Source: Rhodobacteraceae bacterium HTCC2083
GTDB lineage: Bacteria > Pseudomonadota > Alphaproteobacteria > Rhodobacterales > Rhodobacteraceae
Assembly: GCA_000156115.1 (NCBI GenBank)
Contig: DS995276.1
Coordinates: 3,690,620-3,754,619 of the forward strand
Direction: 5' to 3'
DNA length: 64,000 nt
The position numbers and the translations under genes were made by a program. Within the stretch, counting starts at the first letter, position 1; the number at the start of each line of letters is the position of its first letter. Under the pieces are notes generated by a model. That model was not told the origin of the DNA. It ran no database searches and was given only the letters and a program-made list of their open reading frames with translations. This document shows positions 38,157 through 46,901 of the stretch, in pieces.

Positions 38157-38936
38157 ATGCCCAGATATGCACTCAAAGTTGAATACCACGGCGCGCCCTT
38201 TGTTGGCTGGCAAAGGCAGAAGACCCACGTCAGCGTGCAAGGCCAGATCGAGGCGGCGCTGGCCAAACTCGAACCCGGCAACCACACGATTGGCGCAGCG
38301 GGTCGCACAGATTCGGGGGTACATGCGTGGGGGCAAGTAGCACATTGCGACTTGGCGAAAGACTGGGATCCGTTCAAGTTATCGGGGGCGCTGAATTACC
38401 ACCTCAAGCCCGATCCGATTTCAATTGTGGCTTGTGCAGAGGTCAATGATGACTGGCACGCCCGCTTTTCCGCGCTAGAGCGCCGCTATGAATTCCGCTT
38501 GCTGATGCGCCGCCCCCCTGCAACCCATGATGCGGGTCTCGTTTGGCAGGTCCCGCACCTCTTGGACGTGAACGCGATGCAAGCAGGGGCCCAGCATTTG
38601 CTGGGCTTGCACGATTTCACGACTTTTCGCTCCTCAATTTGCCAAGCCCAAAGCCCGCTTAAGACACTAGACGAGCTCAAAGTTAGACAAATCGACGGCC
38701 CTTCAGGCCCTGAAATCCGCTTCACGGTGCGCGCGCGCTCGTTCTTGCACAATCAAGTCCGTAGCTTTGTGGGCACCCTTGGAAGCGTCGGTTCAGGTGC
38801 TTGGACGCCCGATGACGTCAAATCCGCGCTACAGGCCCAAGACCGCCAAGCCTGCGGCCCGGTAAGCCCGCCCCATGGCCTCTACCTCGCACATGTTACC
38901 TATCCCGAAGATGTCTTCAAAAACGCCCCTGTTTAA
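38157..38936 (+). CDS. truA: tRNA pseudouridine(38-40) synthase
   Basis: 259 residues from ATG 38157 ([21 protein letters not shown]), the canonical TruA start; the longer in-frame opening at 38088 is not used. The catalytic aspartate lies in [14 protein letters not shown] (about residue 51). Further motifs are [15 protein letters not shown], and [13 protein letters not shown] near the C terminus. TruA converts U38-U40 of the anticodon stem of many tRNAs. It is followed by nested hairpins before the convergent DUF3726-like gene. Confidence 0.95.
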   Translation: MPRYALKVEYHGAPFVGWQRQKTHVSVQGQIEAALAKLEPGNHTIGAAGRTDSGVHAWGQVAHCDLAKDWDPFKLSGALNYHLKPDPISIVACAEVNDDWHARFSALERRYEFRLLMRRPPATHDAGLVWQVPHLLDVNAMQAGAQHLLGLHDFTTFRSSICQAQSPLKTLDELKVRQIDGPSGPEIRFTVRARSFLHNQVRSFVGTLGSVGSGAWTPDDVKSALQAQDRQACGPVSPPHGLYLAHVTYPEDVFKNAPV

Positions 38937-38943
38937 GCTTCTT

Positions 38944-38989
38944 TGCCCCCCAAAACACCGCGGAAAGTCCATCTTTGATGGAGGGGGCA
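38944..38989. terminator. Nested inverted repeats between truA and DUF3726-like gene
   Basis: An outer repeat TGCCCCC (38944-38950) / GGGGGCA (38983-38989) encloses a perfect small hairpin TCCATC-TTT-GATGGA (38968-38982). It lies between two convergent genes, where a bidirectional terminator would be expected. There is no T tract, so the terminator call is tentative. Confidence 0.4.
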
Positions 38990-39009
38990 GCACCCCAGAA
39001 ACATCAAAA

Positions 39010-39450
39010 TTAATCGTTGTCCGTTAATCCGGCACCTGCTCCTGCAAGACGCGATGCGTCGCTCTCGGGCACCAAAGTCTTTGCCGCAAAATCAGCCAGT
39101 TTACCCCAAACCTGCTCATTCACCTCGAAGGGCCCACAGATTGAGGTTTGCGCACACAGCGCGTCAAACAAAACCTTTGGCACCTCGCTCGCAAGCGTTG
39201 CTTCGACACCAGCCGCCTTCAAATCACGCCAAGCAAGCACCGCTTGCACCGGATGCCCCTCACAGACAGAGCCATTTACCAGCTGAGGCACATCAAACGG
39301 CTGTTTTAACACATCATTCACGCAGTCCAACGCGCCCTGCGCAGCCAAAGCAGGCGCTGCGCGACCCAGCTCTTCTGCGCAGCCAATCGACATCCCTGCC
39401 CCTCGCGCGGCTTTAAGGACCATACCGGAGATTTCATTGGCAGAGCGCAT
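39010..39450 (-). CDS. DUF3726-like protein
   Basis: 146 residues from ATG 39450 (a GTG one codon earlier is possible). The N-terminal SANEISGMVLKAARGAGMSIG and CAEELGRAAPALAAQGALDC resemble the start of DUF3726 proteins, small roseobacter proteins of unknown function. The rest is alpha-helical with several cysteines and no membrane segment. It follows the 550-residue gene with no gap and is the last gene of the dipeptidase operon. The family call is from memory and moderate. Confidence 0.6.
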   Translation of the reverse strand: MRSANEISGMVLKAARGAGMSIGCAEELGRAAPALAAQGALDCVNDVLKQPFDVPQLVNGSVCEGHPVQAVLAWRDLKAAGVEATLASEVPKVLFDALCAQTSICGPFEVNEQVWGKLADFAAKTLVPESDASRLAGAGAGLTDND

Positions 39451-39453
39451 CAC

Positions 39454-41106
39454 TCACTCTCCAAAACATGGCAACCACCAATCATCCGCACTGTCCAACT
39501 CATCAAACAACGGTGCGCCTTGGCAGAGCGTGATGCGAGTCCAGCGATCGGATTTGGGATCAAACTTGGCCGCTCCAAAGAACGATAATTTGCAACGCAA
39601 CATATCGATGGGCAAACACCGCTCCGCGATCATATTGTCGCGTATTTCGCCATAAGGCGCGATAGCCAGCGTTTGCACGCGACGGGTAGCAAAGCGCAAC
39701 TCAGGCCGTTTCATTAACAGCTCAGCGACAATCCCGACCTCGCTCTCCAAAGCCTGCGATAAACGTGCAACCTGGCGGGCGATATCTAGCGGGCTTTCCA
39801 AATCTGCGCCGTCTTCTTCATAGCGCATACCAAGTCGGGGTTCTTGTTTGGCTTCTGAAACATACCAGAATTGCGCGGATTCCGCTGCGCTGTTGTAATC
39901 AAGATCACATGCCCAAGCCCAATCGCGCGCAATAAGATCCCGCAGATCGGAGATCTGCATCGCAGGATTAAGCTCCGCCACATAAGGATTGGCCATGCAA
40001 TCGGTCAAACCATCAATCAGAACGCCAAAAGGCTCCAACAAAAGCGCGATCAAGAGCTCCTGAGTGTCTTCAAACCAGCGCTCGGACGCATTCAAAATCG
40101 CAGCGATTGGATTGGCGGTAGACAGCGTCGACGATAGGAATGCTCGCACCTCTGGCCAGTCTTTTCGCAGCTGCGTGATACGATCCGCAGCGATCTGGTC
40201 CGGCACAGTCCATTCAAGTAAATGCCGCCCTGCGCGTGCTGCGAGCGTTTGAATCTGCGCTTGTTCCGATGGGCTCAGGACAGGCAGTGCCGCGATCCGC
40301 GCCAACCCTGTTTCGCGCACCTGCATCCAGCTATCCAACAGCCGCGGATGGCTTACCAAAAACGGTGCCATGCCAAGCCCCGTAGAATTTCCAATTCCAA
40401 GATGGCGTTTCAACTTCGGTTCAAGCGATGCGCCACCCACATGTTCTGCCAGATCATGAGTAAAGCCGCGAATAAGCCAAACTGTCAGCATTTCCGCCGC
40501 AAACGGCCCGCCAAGACAGGGACGCGCTCCGATATGCGCTCGATCTGCGATGCCGAATTTGCCATTGCCATAGACCGCCGTAGTACGCATCAAATAGCCC
40601 ACATCACGGACCATTTTCTCGTCCGGCTGCGTGCCCGCCTTTAGCGCATCGGTGACATGTTGGAACAAGCGCACCGACTTATTAGCGCGACTAAGAACCA
40701 GATCTTTCGACGTAAAGCGCGCTGCTTCCTGCTTGGGTGCTGATTTGACAATACGCGCGATTTCATTCGCATTCGGGATGCCATCGTAAAGCACATAGGC
40801 CGAATCCCAGGCGGTCGCGATAACGCGATCCGTACGCAGTTCTGGCGGTAAATCAGTGGAAACCGCGACAAGAGAATAATCATATCCCCCAAGGCGCACG
40901 GAATAGACCGCGTGGCCAAACCCATCCGCATCCATTTGCCAAACGGGGCGCTGGACTTGCACAGTCTCGCGCGCAAGATTACGCATTAAAGTGCGTAAAA
41001 AGGAAAGCCGGGTCGGAAACATTGCTCCCATCCGACGCAATCGCATCACCGTGCTTGGTGGGCGCAATTCCGCTTGTGGGACAATCTCGTACTCAGGCGC
41101 GCTCAT
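39454..41106 (-). CDS. Large conserved protein of unknown function in a dipeptidase operon
   Basis: 550 residues; I do not recognise a characterised family. There is no signal peptide or membrane helix. The sequence is aromatic-rich and compact, with notable segments WQMDADGFGHAVYSVRLGGY (about 57-76), VISTAWDSAYVLYDG-like IATAWDSAYVLYDGIPN (about 95-112), MRTTAVYGNGKFGIADRAHI (about 172-191), and RDWAWACDLDYNSAAESAQF (about 388-407). The start overlaps the dipeptidase stop by four bases (ATGA) and the next gene follows immediately, so the three gene products probably act together. An enzymatic or binding role is possible but not assignable. Confidence 0.8.
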   Translation of the reverse strand: MSAPEYEIVPQAELRPPSTVMRLRRMGAMFPTRLSFLRTLMRNLARETVQVQRPVWQMDADGFGHAVYSVRLGGYDYSLVAVSTDLPPELRTDRVIATAWDSAYVLYDGIPNANEIARIVKSAPKQEAARFTSKDLVLSRANKSVRLFQHVTDALKAGTQPDEKMVRDVGYLMRTTAVYGNGKFGIADRAHIGARPCLGGPFAAEMLTVWLIRGFTHDLAEHVGGASLEPKLKRHLGIGNSTGLGMAPFLVSHPRLLDSWMQVRETGLARIAALPVLSPSEQAQIQTLAARAGRHLLEWTVPDQIAADRITQLRKDWPEVRAFLSSTLSTANPIAAILNASERWFEDTQELLIALLLEPFGVLIDGLTDCMANPYVAELNPAMQISDLRDLIARDWAWACDLDYNSAAESAQFWYVSEAKQEPRLGMRYEEDGADLESPLDIARQVARLSQALESEVGIVAELLMKRPELRFATRRVQTLAIAPYGEIRDNMIAERCLPIDMLRCKLSFFGAAKFDPKSDRWTRITLCQGAPLFDELDSADDWWLPCFGE

Positions 41107-42086
41107 TTCACTGCACCGAAGGAGGCGTCATAGAACTCATACCAATTACCACCCATGATCCCGTCCATCTCCTTTTTGCTAAAGCCAACATCAAGCAACC
41201 CCTGAGAAATTTTGCCAAAGTCGCGATTGTCATTGAACCAGCTCGGCATCGGCGGAAAGCCCGCATCGCTCGCGCTGCCTTCGCCGTAGTCAATCACGTT
41301 GCTCCAACGACCAACGCGCATCCACTCAACAATGCTGTCGGGTTGATCCTGACACAGATCCGTGCCGATCCCGAGATGCTCTGCCCCGTAGCGCGACGCG
41401 GCCTCTGCCACCATTTCGCAAAAGTTCTTTAAAGTACATGCAGACCCGTCTTTTAGGTGATGCGGATAGACTGAAAAACCAAGCATACCGCCCCTACCCG
41501 TCAGCGCTTTGAGCACCTCATCGGATTTGTTGCGCAATGCGGGATGCCACCAATGGGGGTTCGCATGGGTGATTGCGATGGGTCTGCTAGAATGATCAAT
41601 CGACTCCAGCGTGGAGCGATCCGCAGAGTGAGACATGTCTACAACCATGCCGATGCGGTTCATTTCTTCAACGACCTGCTTGCCCATGCGCGTGAGGCCA
41701 GTGTCATCGTCCTCATAACAGCCCGTCGCCAGCAAGGATTGATTGTTATACGTGAGCTGCATAAAGCGCACGCCGAGCTGATGGCAGATTTCGACAAGGC
41801 CTATATCGTCTTCAATGGGGCTAGGATTCTGGAAGCCAAAGAAGATCGCAGTGCGCCCTGTTTCCTGCGCCAATCGCACATCAGCAGCGCTGGTGCCTTT
41901 GAAAATGAGCTCGGGGAACCGTTCGAACCAGCGGTTAAAGCTTTCTAGGTTCAGTACCATTTCACGAAAGCTCTCGTGATAGGCTATGGTAACGTGAACC
42001 GCGTCCACCCCCCCTGCGCGCATTTGGCGGAAGATAGTTTCGGACCAGTTGGCGTATTGCAGATTATCAATCAACGGCGTTACCAT
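41103..42086 (-). CDS. Membrane-dipeptidase family metallopeptidase (M19)
   Basis: 327 residues from ATG 42086. The family M19 (renal dipeptidase, an amidohydrolase-fold zinc enzyme) is recognised from MVVDMSHSADRSTLE (metal His), PIAITHANPHWWHP (His) and HLGIGTDLCQDQ (Asp near the C terminus), with GVRFMQLTYNNQSLLATGCYE in the middle. The usual N-terminal HxD is replaced by LIDNLQYANW, where the D is kept but the His is not, so zinc binding may differ. It hydrolyses dipeptides or related lactams/amides in relatives. It heads a three-gene operon. Confidence 0.87.
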   Translation of the reverse strand: MVTPLIDNLQYANWSETIFRQMRAGGVDAVHVTIAYHESFREMVLNLESFNRWFERFPELIFKGTSAADVRLAQETGRTAIFFGFQNPSPIEDDIGLVEICHQLGVRFMQLTYNNQSLLATGCYEDDDTGLTRMGKQVVEEMNRIGMVVDMSHSADRSTLESIDHSSRPIAITHANPHWWHPALRNKSDEVLKALTGRGGMLGFSVYPHHLKDGSACTLKNFCEMVAEAASRYGAEHLGIGTDLCQDQPDSIVEWMRVGRWSNVIDYGEGSASDAGFPPMPSWFNDNRDFGKISQGLLDVGFSKKEMDGIMGGNWYEFYDASFGAVK

Positions 42087-42181
42087 ACCCAACGATTAAC
42101 CCAAAACAAGGCTCTCGCAAACGCAAAAAACGAAACTGCGGGGCGGGATCCGATTTTTCGACAGAAACTCGCGCACTTTTC

Positions 42182-42631
42182 CTAGTAACGTTTCCTTGCA
42201 AAAAACGCGCTCAACAACGCTCCAGATTCATCCGCTCCGATTCCATCATAGACTTCGGGACGATGATGCGATTGCGCATGATCAAACACGCGCGCACCCA
42301 CAGTGACCCCGCCTGATTTCGGATCGCTCGCTCCGTAATAAAGCCGCGCGACCCTTGCATGCGCAATCGCACCTGCACACATCGCACACGGCTCTAAAGT
42401 CACGTATAAATCGCAATCAACAAGACGATCTTGCCCCAGTACCGCACAGGCCTCGCGGATCGCTAAAATCTCTGCATGCGCTGACGGATCACACCCCGTG
42501 CGCGTTGCATTACGACCCCGACCGATGATCGCCCCATCTTTAACGACAACAGCCCCCACAGGTACTTCACCTGCGGCTTCAGCCAAGCGCGCCTCGACCA
42601 AAGCCGCTTCCATAAAGGATGTGAATTTCAT
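42182..42631 (-). CDS. tadA: tRNA-specific adenosine deaminase
   Basis: 149 residues from ATG 42631 (MKFTSFMEAALVEARLA). Zinc-dependent deaminase motifs are complete: the catalytic PSAHAEILAIREA and the zinc cysteines in YVTLEPCAMCAGAIAHAR. RLYYGASDPKSGGV is characteristic of TadA, which converts A34 to inosine in tRNA-Arg(ACG). The gene is divergent from rluB with about 50 bases between the starts. Confidence 0.92.
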   Translation of the reverse strand: MKFTSFMEAALVEARLAEAAGEVPVGAVVVKDGAIIGRGRNATRTGCDPSAHAEILAIREACAVLGQDRLVDCDLYVTLEPCAMCAGAIAHARVARLYYGASDPKSGGVTVGARVFDHAQSHHRPEVYDGIGADESGALLSAFFARKRY

Positions 42632-42684
42632 CAAACGCGCCCATCTCTCTTTCACTAAGCGTTCCAATACCCTAAAGCACCCTC

Positions 42685-43617
42685 ATGAATACAGAAACAC
42701 CCAAAGGCGATCGCATCGCAAAAGTCTTGGCCCGTGCAGGTGTCGCGTCGCGCCGCGAAGCAGAACGCATGATCGACGCTGGCCGCATTAGCGTCGATGG
42801 CAAGATAATTGACAGCCCCGCGCTCAACGTGCTGCCCACAGCACGCATCTCTGTGGATGGTAAACCCATGGCCGCGCCTGAACCGCCACGCGTTTGGATG
42901 TATCATAAACCCACGGGTCTTGTGACAACCGACAGCGATGAAAAAGGGCGCAAGACGATCTTTGACGATCTGCCCGAGGACATGCCGCGTGTGATGAGTG
43001 TTGGTCGGCTTGACCTAAATTCCGAGGGGCTTTTGCTGCTGACGAATGATGGCGGCCTCAAACGCAAGTTAGAGCTACCCTCCACGGGCTGGCTGCGCAA
43101 ATACCGTGTCCGCATTAATGGACGCCCGACGGAAGAGACATTTGAGCCTTTGCGCAAAGGGCTCAACCTGCAAGGCGAGCATTTCCAGCCGATGCTGGTC
43201 AGCATTGATCGCCAGCAAGGCGCAAATGCGTGGCTTACTGTCGGCATCCGCGAAGGCAAAAACCGCGAAATCCGCCGCGCTATGGAAGCGATCCAGCTCA
43301 ACGTGAACCGTCTGATCCGCGTGAGCTACGGGCCGTTTCAACTGGGCAACCTCAAAACCAGTGGCGTCGAGGAAATCCGCCGCCGCGCGCTCAAAGACCA
43401 GTTGGGACTAAGCGACGAAGATCTCGAAGTACCGGGTGCGAAACCAAAACCGACCCAGCGCGGTAAAAACAGTGTAACGCGGGGCAAGCGCCCGCCTCTC
43501 CCAAAAGGCCCTTTGCGTGGCCGCGACCGCTTTTCGGACAGCGACCCAATGGCGCGCCCGAAATCGAGTGGCAAACCCAAAAGCAAGCCAGCAAACAAAC
43601 CGCGTCCAAAACGCTAA
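42685..43617 (+). CDS. rluB: 23S rRNA pseudouridine synthase, RluB-like
   Basis: 310 residues. An N-terminal S4 RNA-binding domain ([20 protein letters not shown], then [14 protein letters not shown]) is followed by the RsuA/RluB catalytic domain with the aspartate in [18 protein letters not shown] (about 111) and the [12 protein letters not shown] motif (about 193). A Lys/Arg/Pro-rich C-terminal tail of ~60 residues is common in alphaproteobacterial RluB. The enzyme modifies U2605 of 23S rRNA; choice between RluB and relatives (RluE/F) rests on the long basic tail. Confidence 0.87.
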   Translation: MNTETPKGDRIAKVLARAGVASRREAERMIDAGRISVDGKIIDSPALNVLPTARISVDGKPMAAPEPPRVWMYHKPTGLVTTDSDEKGRKTIFDDLPEDMPRVMSVGRLDLNSEGLLLLTNDGGLKRKLELPSTGWLRKYRVRINGRPTEETFEPLRKGLNLQGEHFQPMLVSIDRQQGANAWLTVGIREGKNREIRRAMEAIQLNVNRLIRVSYGPFQLGNLKTSGVEEIRRRALKDQLGLSDEDLEVPGAKPKPTQRGKNSVTRGKRPPLPKGPLRGRDRFSDSDPMARPKSSGKPKSKPANKPRPKR

Positions 43618-43654
43618 AATCTGGATCTTCTCGTTTTCATAGTATCTAAGAGAG

Positions 43655-43710
43655 CGCGAGGGCCTGGCGCCTCGCCTCTGTCGCCGCGCTCTGCGCGGGG
43701 AAATTCCCCC
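43655..43710. repeat. Cluster of three hairpins after rluB
   Basis: Three consecutive inverted repeats: GCGAGG (43656-43661) / CCTCGC (43670-43675); CCGCGC (43684-43689) / GCGCGG (43693-43698) with loop TCT; and GGGGAA (43697-43702) / TTCCCC (43704-43709). The second and third overlap and are mutually exclusive. They lie in the 157-base gap before the TerC gene and may end rluB transcription or be a REP-like relic. Confidence 0.5.
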
Positions 43711-43774
43711 TTTCCCATTTTTGGCGCACTCAGTTATAGAACGCACCAAATAGACCAACTCGGGGGGGATTTAC

Positions 43775-44593
43775 GTGGCCGATCTTTTAACATTAGAAAA
43801 TCTGGGCAATCTTTTGATGCTCTGCTTCCTGCAAGCCGTGCTCGGCTTTGACAACCTTCTCTATATTTCGATTGAAAGCCAACGCGCACCCGTGGCGCAG
43901 CAGAAATCGGTCCGTTATTGGGGCATTATCATCGCGGTCGCACTCCGCGTTGTACTCCTCTTCGTGATGATCCGCCTAATTGATGCGATGGCCGAGCCGT
44001 TCTTCATCATGGATTGGGAGGGCGTGATCACAGGGGGCGTCAACTTCGCCACGCTGGTCTTTATCATCGGTGGTATCTTCATCATGTATACGGCCGTGAA
44101 AGAGATCGGTCACATGCTCACGATTGAGCACCTCGACACAGACGTTGAAGGCAAGTCAGGCAAGTCCGCCGCCAAAGTCGTAGCAATGATTGTCATCATG
44201 AACCTCATCTTCTCATTCGACTCTGTGCTTTCGGCCCTTGCGATCACCGATGTCTTTCCGATTCTTGCGACCGCGATCATTCTCTCGGGCCTCGCGATGC
44301 TGCTTCTTGCGGATAGTGTTACGCGCTTTCTAGAACAAAACCGTATGTACGAAGTCCTCGGCCTCTTCATCCTGTTAATCGTTGGTGTCGTCCTTTTGGG
44401 CGAGGCAGGCCAAGCAGCCGCCCACGCGATGCATGATGACAGCCTCGCGCTGAAAGTCTTCGGCTACGAAGTCATTCCAATGTCGAAAACCACATTCTAC
44501 TTCTCTGTGCTGGTTCTGGTCGCGGTCGAAATCATCCAGTCCGGCTACACGCGCAAGCTGAACGCAGAACGTCGTACAGGCGCTCGTCACTAA
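43775..44593 (+). CDS. TerC family integral membrane protein
   Basis: 272 residues, GTG start preceded by a G-rich GGGGGG ribosome-binding stretch. About seven membrane helices carry the TerC signature acidic residues, in AVLGFDNLLYISIES (about 22-36) and LIFSFDSVLSALAITD (about 148-163), which in relatives transport Mn2+ or protect against tellurite. VLGLFILLIVGVVLLGEAGQ follows. It precedes an XpaC-TelA-SPFH run, the usual company of Ter-type membrane-stress genes. A 109-base gap with a hairpin (44612-44640) separates it from the next gene. Confidence 0.9.
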   Translation: MADLLTLENLGNLLMLCFLQAVLGFDNLLYISIESQRAPVAQQKSVRYWGIIIAVALRVVLLFVMIRLIDAMAEPFFIMDWEGVITGGVNFATLVFIIGGIFIMYTAVKEIGHMLTIEHLDTDVEGKSGKSAAKVVAMIVIMNLIFSFDSVLSALAITDVFPILATAIILSGLAMLLLADSVTRFLEQNRMYEVLGLFILLIVGVVLLGEAGQAAAHAMHDDSLALKVFGYEVIPMSKTTFYFSVLVLVAVEIIQSGYTRKLNAERRTGARH

Positions 44594-44702
44594 GCAAAAA
44601 ACAGCAAGCGGGGGAATGCATCTGCCTTTTTCCCCCGTTCGCACTGGTTTTTCTACGCGCACAAGCACATAGTTAATGAATAGATTTGCATCGGGGGGTG
44701 CC

Positions 44703-44792
44703 ATGACCGGAACAGGTGTTCAAAAATTTGCTTATACCGCACTGATTGTACTGCTGTTTGGTCTCAGCTCTGGCTGGCTAGGAGCGCTTTGA
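44703..44792 (+). CDS. 29-residue single-helix membrane peptide
   Basis: An ATG at 44703 preceded by GGGGGG (44693-44698) opens a 29-codon frame ending at TGA 44790-44792. The product is a membrane peptide: a short polar start MTGTGVQKFA, then one helix YTALIVLLFGLSSGWLGAL. The XpaC gene starts three bases after its stop, and the ribosome-binding site of XpaC (AGGAG) lies inside its last codons, so the two would be translationally coupled. I cannot confirm conservation, but the ribosome-binding site, helix and coupling make it credible. Confidence 0.65.
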   Translation: MTGTGVQKFAYTALIVLLFGLSSGWLGAL

Positions 44793-44795
44793 TCA

Positions 44796-45692
44796 ATGGC
44801 ACAGAAATTTGGTGGCAAATATAGCCTTGATGGCAATACCCAGACCGAACATGGATCAGGGCAGCGCAACAGCTTTGACGGCGCAAACCCTGATGCGGCA
44901 GGCGCGCGTTCAAACGTTTTGTTTGCACCAGCGATAGTTTTGGTTGCAACGACCTTCTCTGACGGTGCCATCCCTTTAGCTCTTGGCCTCTTTGGCGCAG
45001 GCGCTTTGCTGCTGGCCGCTTGGCTGCTGTGCGGTGGCCTTCGCGCCGAGGCAGAGTATAACGCCCGCAAGATCGCGCGCCGCCCTGCGATCCCGCGCAA
45101 GATGATGGCTTCGGCCCTGACAGGTGTTGGTGCTTTACTGGCCGTGATGGCACATTCGAACAGCTTTGACATCCTTTCGCCGCTGATCTTTGGGGCTGCT
45201 GCTGCCGCTCTTCATATTGCCGCCTTCGGGATCGATCCGATGAAACACAAAGGCATGGAAGGTATTGATACTTTTCAGCAAGATCGCGTCAGCCGTGCTG
45301 TTAATGAGGCAGAGAGCCATTTATCTGCCATGTCGGACGCTATCCTGCGCGCCAGGGATCGCAGAATGGAAAAGCGCGTTGAACAGTTCCAACGCACCGC
45401 GCGCGAACTCTTCCGCACCGTAGAAGAAGATCCGCGCGATTTGACTGCAGCACGCAAATATCTGGGCGTCTACTTACGCGGTGCAAGGGATGCGACAGAG
45501 AAATTCGCGGATATCTATGCACGCACAGGCGATGCCCAAGCGCGTACGGATTACGCTGCACTTCTTGATGATCTGGAGGAAAACTTCTCCGCCCGCACTC
45601 GCAAAATGCTGCTTGATGACCGCAGCGATTTGAATGTTGAAATTGAAGTGCTGCGCGAACGCTTGCAGCGCGAGGGCGTACGCCCATCCTGA
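44796..45692 (+). CDS. XpaC family (5-bromo-4-chloroindolyl phosphate hydrolysis-like) protein
   Basis: 298 residues. The start MAQKFGGKYSL and the layout match XpaC-like proteins: a polar N terminus, two membrane helices (SDGAIPLALGLFGAGALLLAAWLL and SALTGVGALLAVMAHSNSF / SPLIFGAAAAALHIAAFG), then a ~170-residue cytoplasmic helical domain (RVSRAVNEAESHLSAMSDAI, VYLRGARDATEKFADI). XpaC genes are almost always followed by telA, as here after 15 bases. The biochemical role is unknown despite the historical name. Confidence 0.85.
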   Translation: MAQKFGGKYSLDGNTQTEHGSGQRNSFDGANPDAAGARSNVLFAPAIVLVATTFSDGAIPLALGLFGAGALLLAAWLLCGGLRAEAEYNARKIARRPAIPRKMMASALTGVGALLAVMAHSNSFDILSPLIFGAAAAALHIAAFGIDPMKHKGMEGIDTFQQDRVSRAVNEAESHLSAMSDAILRARDRRMEKRVEQFQRTARELFRTVEEDPRDLTAARKYLGVYLRGARDATEKFADIYARTGDAQARTDYAALLDDLEENFSARTRKMLLDDRSDLNVEIEVLRERLQREGVRPS

Positions 45693-45707
45693 ACTGGAGA
45701 CATTACC

Positions 45708-46901
45708 ATGGCCACGTCGATCCAAGCCAAAGCCCAAGAAACCCTTGCCATTGTAGAAGAGGTGAACGCAGTCGTTCTTGCTGAACCCGCTGATGCAACC
45801 GCGGTGGTGCCGCTCGCAAAAGCGAACAAGAAAGTCAGCGCTGAAATCACCAAGAGAATGACTGAAATTGACATGGAAGATACCAATTCCATCGTCGCCT
45901 TCGGCTCTGGTGCGCAGGCAGAATTGCAAGTGATTTCTCAGGCGATGCTCACGGATGTGCGCAACAAAGACGTGGGTCCTGCGGGCGACTCACTGCGCAA
46001 TATCGTCACCACGATCCGTGGGTTTTCCGTCTCCGAGCTCGATGTGCGCCGCAAGCGCAGTTGGTGGGAAAAACTGATTGGCCGCGCCGCGCCTTTTGCG
46101 AAGTTCACCGCCAAGTTCGAAACGGTTCAAGGCCAGATAGACAAGGTCACCGAGGATCTTTTGGGTCACGAGCATACGCTTTTGAAAGACATCAAGTCCC
46201 TTGATATCCTTTATGATAACACGCTCGCCTTCTACGATGAGTTGGCGCTTTACATTGCGGCAGGCGAAGAGAAAATTCGCCTTATTGATGGGAACGATAT
46301 CCCCGCCAAAGACGCAGAGGTGCAAGCCGCACCCGAAGGCGATCAAGTGATGAAAGCGCAAGAACTGCGTGACTTGCGCGCCGCGCGTGATGATCTTGAA
46401 CGCCGTGTGCATGATCTCAAACTGACCCGTCAGGTCACGATGCAATCACTGCCGTCTATACGTCTGGTTCAGGAAAACGACAAATCTTTGGTGACAAAGA
46501 TCAACTCAACCCTTGTAAATACAGTTCCGCTTTGGGAAACGCAGCTCGCGCAAGCTCTCACGATCCAACGCTCTGCAGAAGCTGCAGCAGCAGTGCGCGA
46601 TGCTAATGATCTGACCAACGAATTGCTTACATCCAACGCGAAGAACCTGCGCGAGAGCAACGAGATGATCCGCACAGAGATGGAGCGCGGTGTCTTTGAT
46701 ATCGAAGCCGTGAAGCAAGCCAACGCAGACCTGATCGGCACGATCGAAGAAAGCCTGCAGATCGCGGACGAAGGTAAAGCCAAGCGCGCTGCGGCCGAAG
46801 CAGAGTTGAAAAAAATGGAAAGCGATCTGCGCGACACACTCGCAGCGGCCAAGGCCAAAGGCTCCGGCACAGGCGATACCATCGGCACTGCTGCTGGCTA
46901 A
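45708..46901 (+). CDS. TelA/KlaA-like toxic anion resistance protein
   Basis: 397 residues, predicted long coiled-coil protein without membrane segments. Characteristic TelA stretches are WWEKLIGRAAPFAKFTAKFE (about 121-140), LLKDIKSLDILYDNTLAFYD (about 161-180) and IRLVQENDKSLVTKINSTLV (about 251-270). The C-terminal ~90 residues are strongly helical and alanine/glutamate-rich. TelA homologues increase tellurite resistance on plasmids and appear with XpaC and TerC in chromosomal stress operons; the mechanism is not established. The DUF2927 gene starts directly after its stop. Confidence 0.88.
   Translation: MATSIQAKAQETLAIVEEVNAVVLAEPADATAVVPLAKANKKVSAEITKRMTEIDMEDTNSIVAFGSGAQAELQVISQAMLTDVRNKDVGPAGDSLRNIVTTIRGFSVSELDVRRKRSWWEKLIGRAAPFAKFTAKFETVQGQIDKVTEDLLGHEHTLLKDIKSLDILYDNTLAFYDELALYIAAGEEKIRLIDGNDIPAKDAEVQAAPEGDQVMKAQELRDLRAARDDLERRVHDLKLTRQVTMQSLPSIRLVQENDKSLVTKINSTLVNTVPLWETQLAQALTIQRSAEAAAAVRDANDLTNELLTSNAKNLRESNEMIRTEMERGVFDIEAVKQANADLIGTIEESLQIADEGKAKRAAAEAELKKMESDLRDTLAAAKAKGSGTGDTIGTAAG

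Noticed and set aside
44612-44640. CGGGGGAA / TTCCCCCG hairpin after the TerC gene as a terminator
   Set aside because: The stem is good but no T tract follows, and a co-directional gene run continues; it may be a processing or attenuation site, but nothing supports a specific call.
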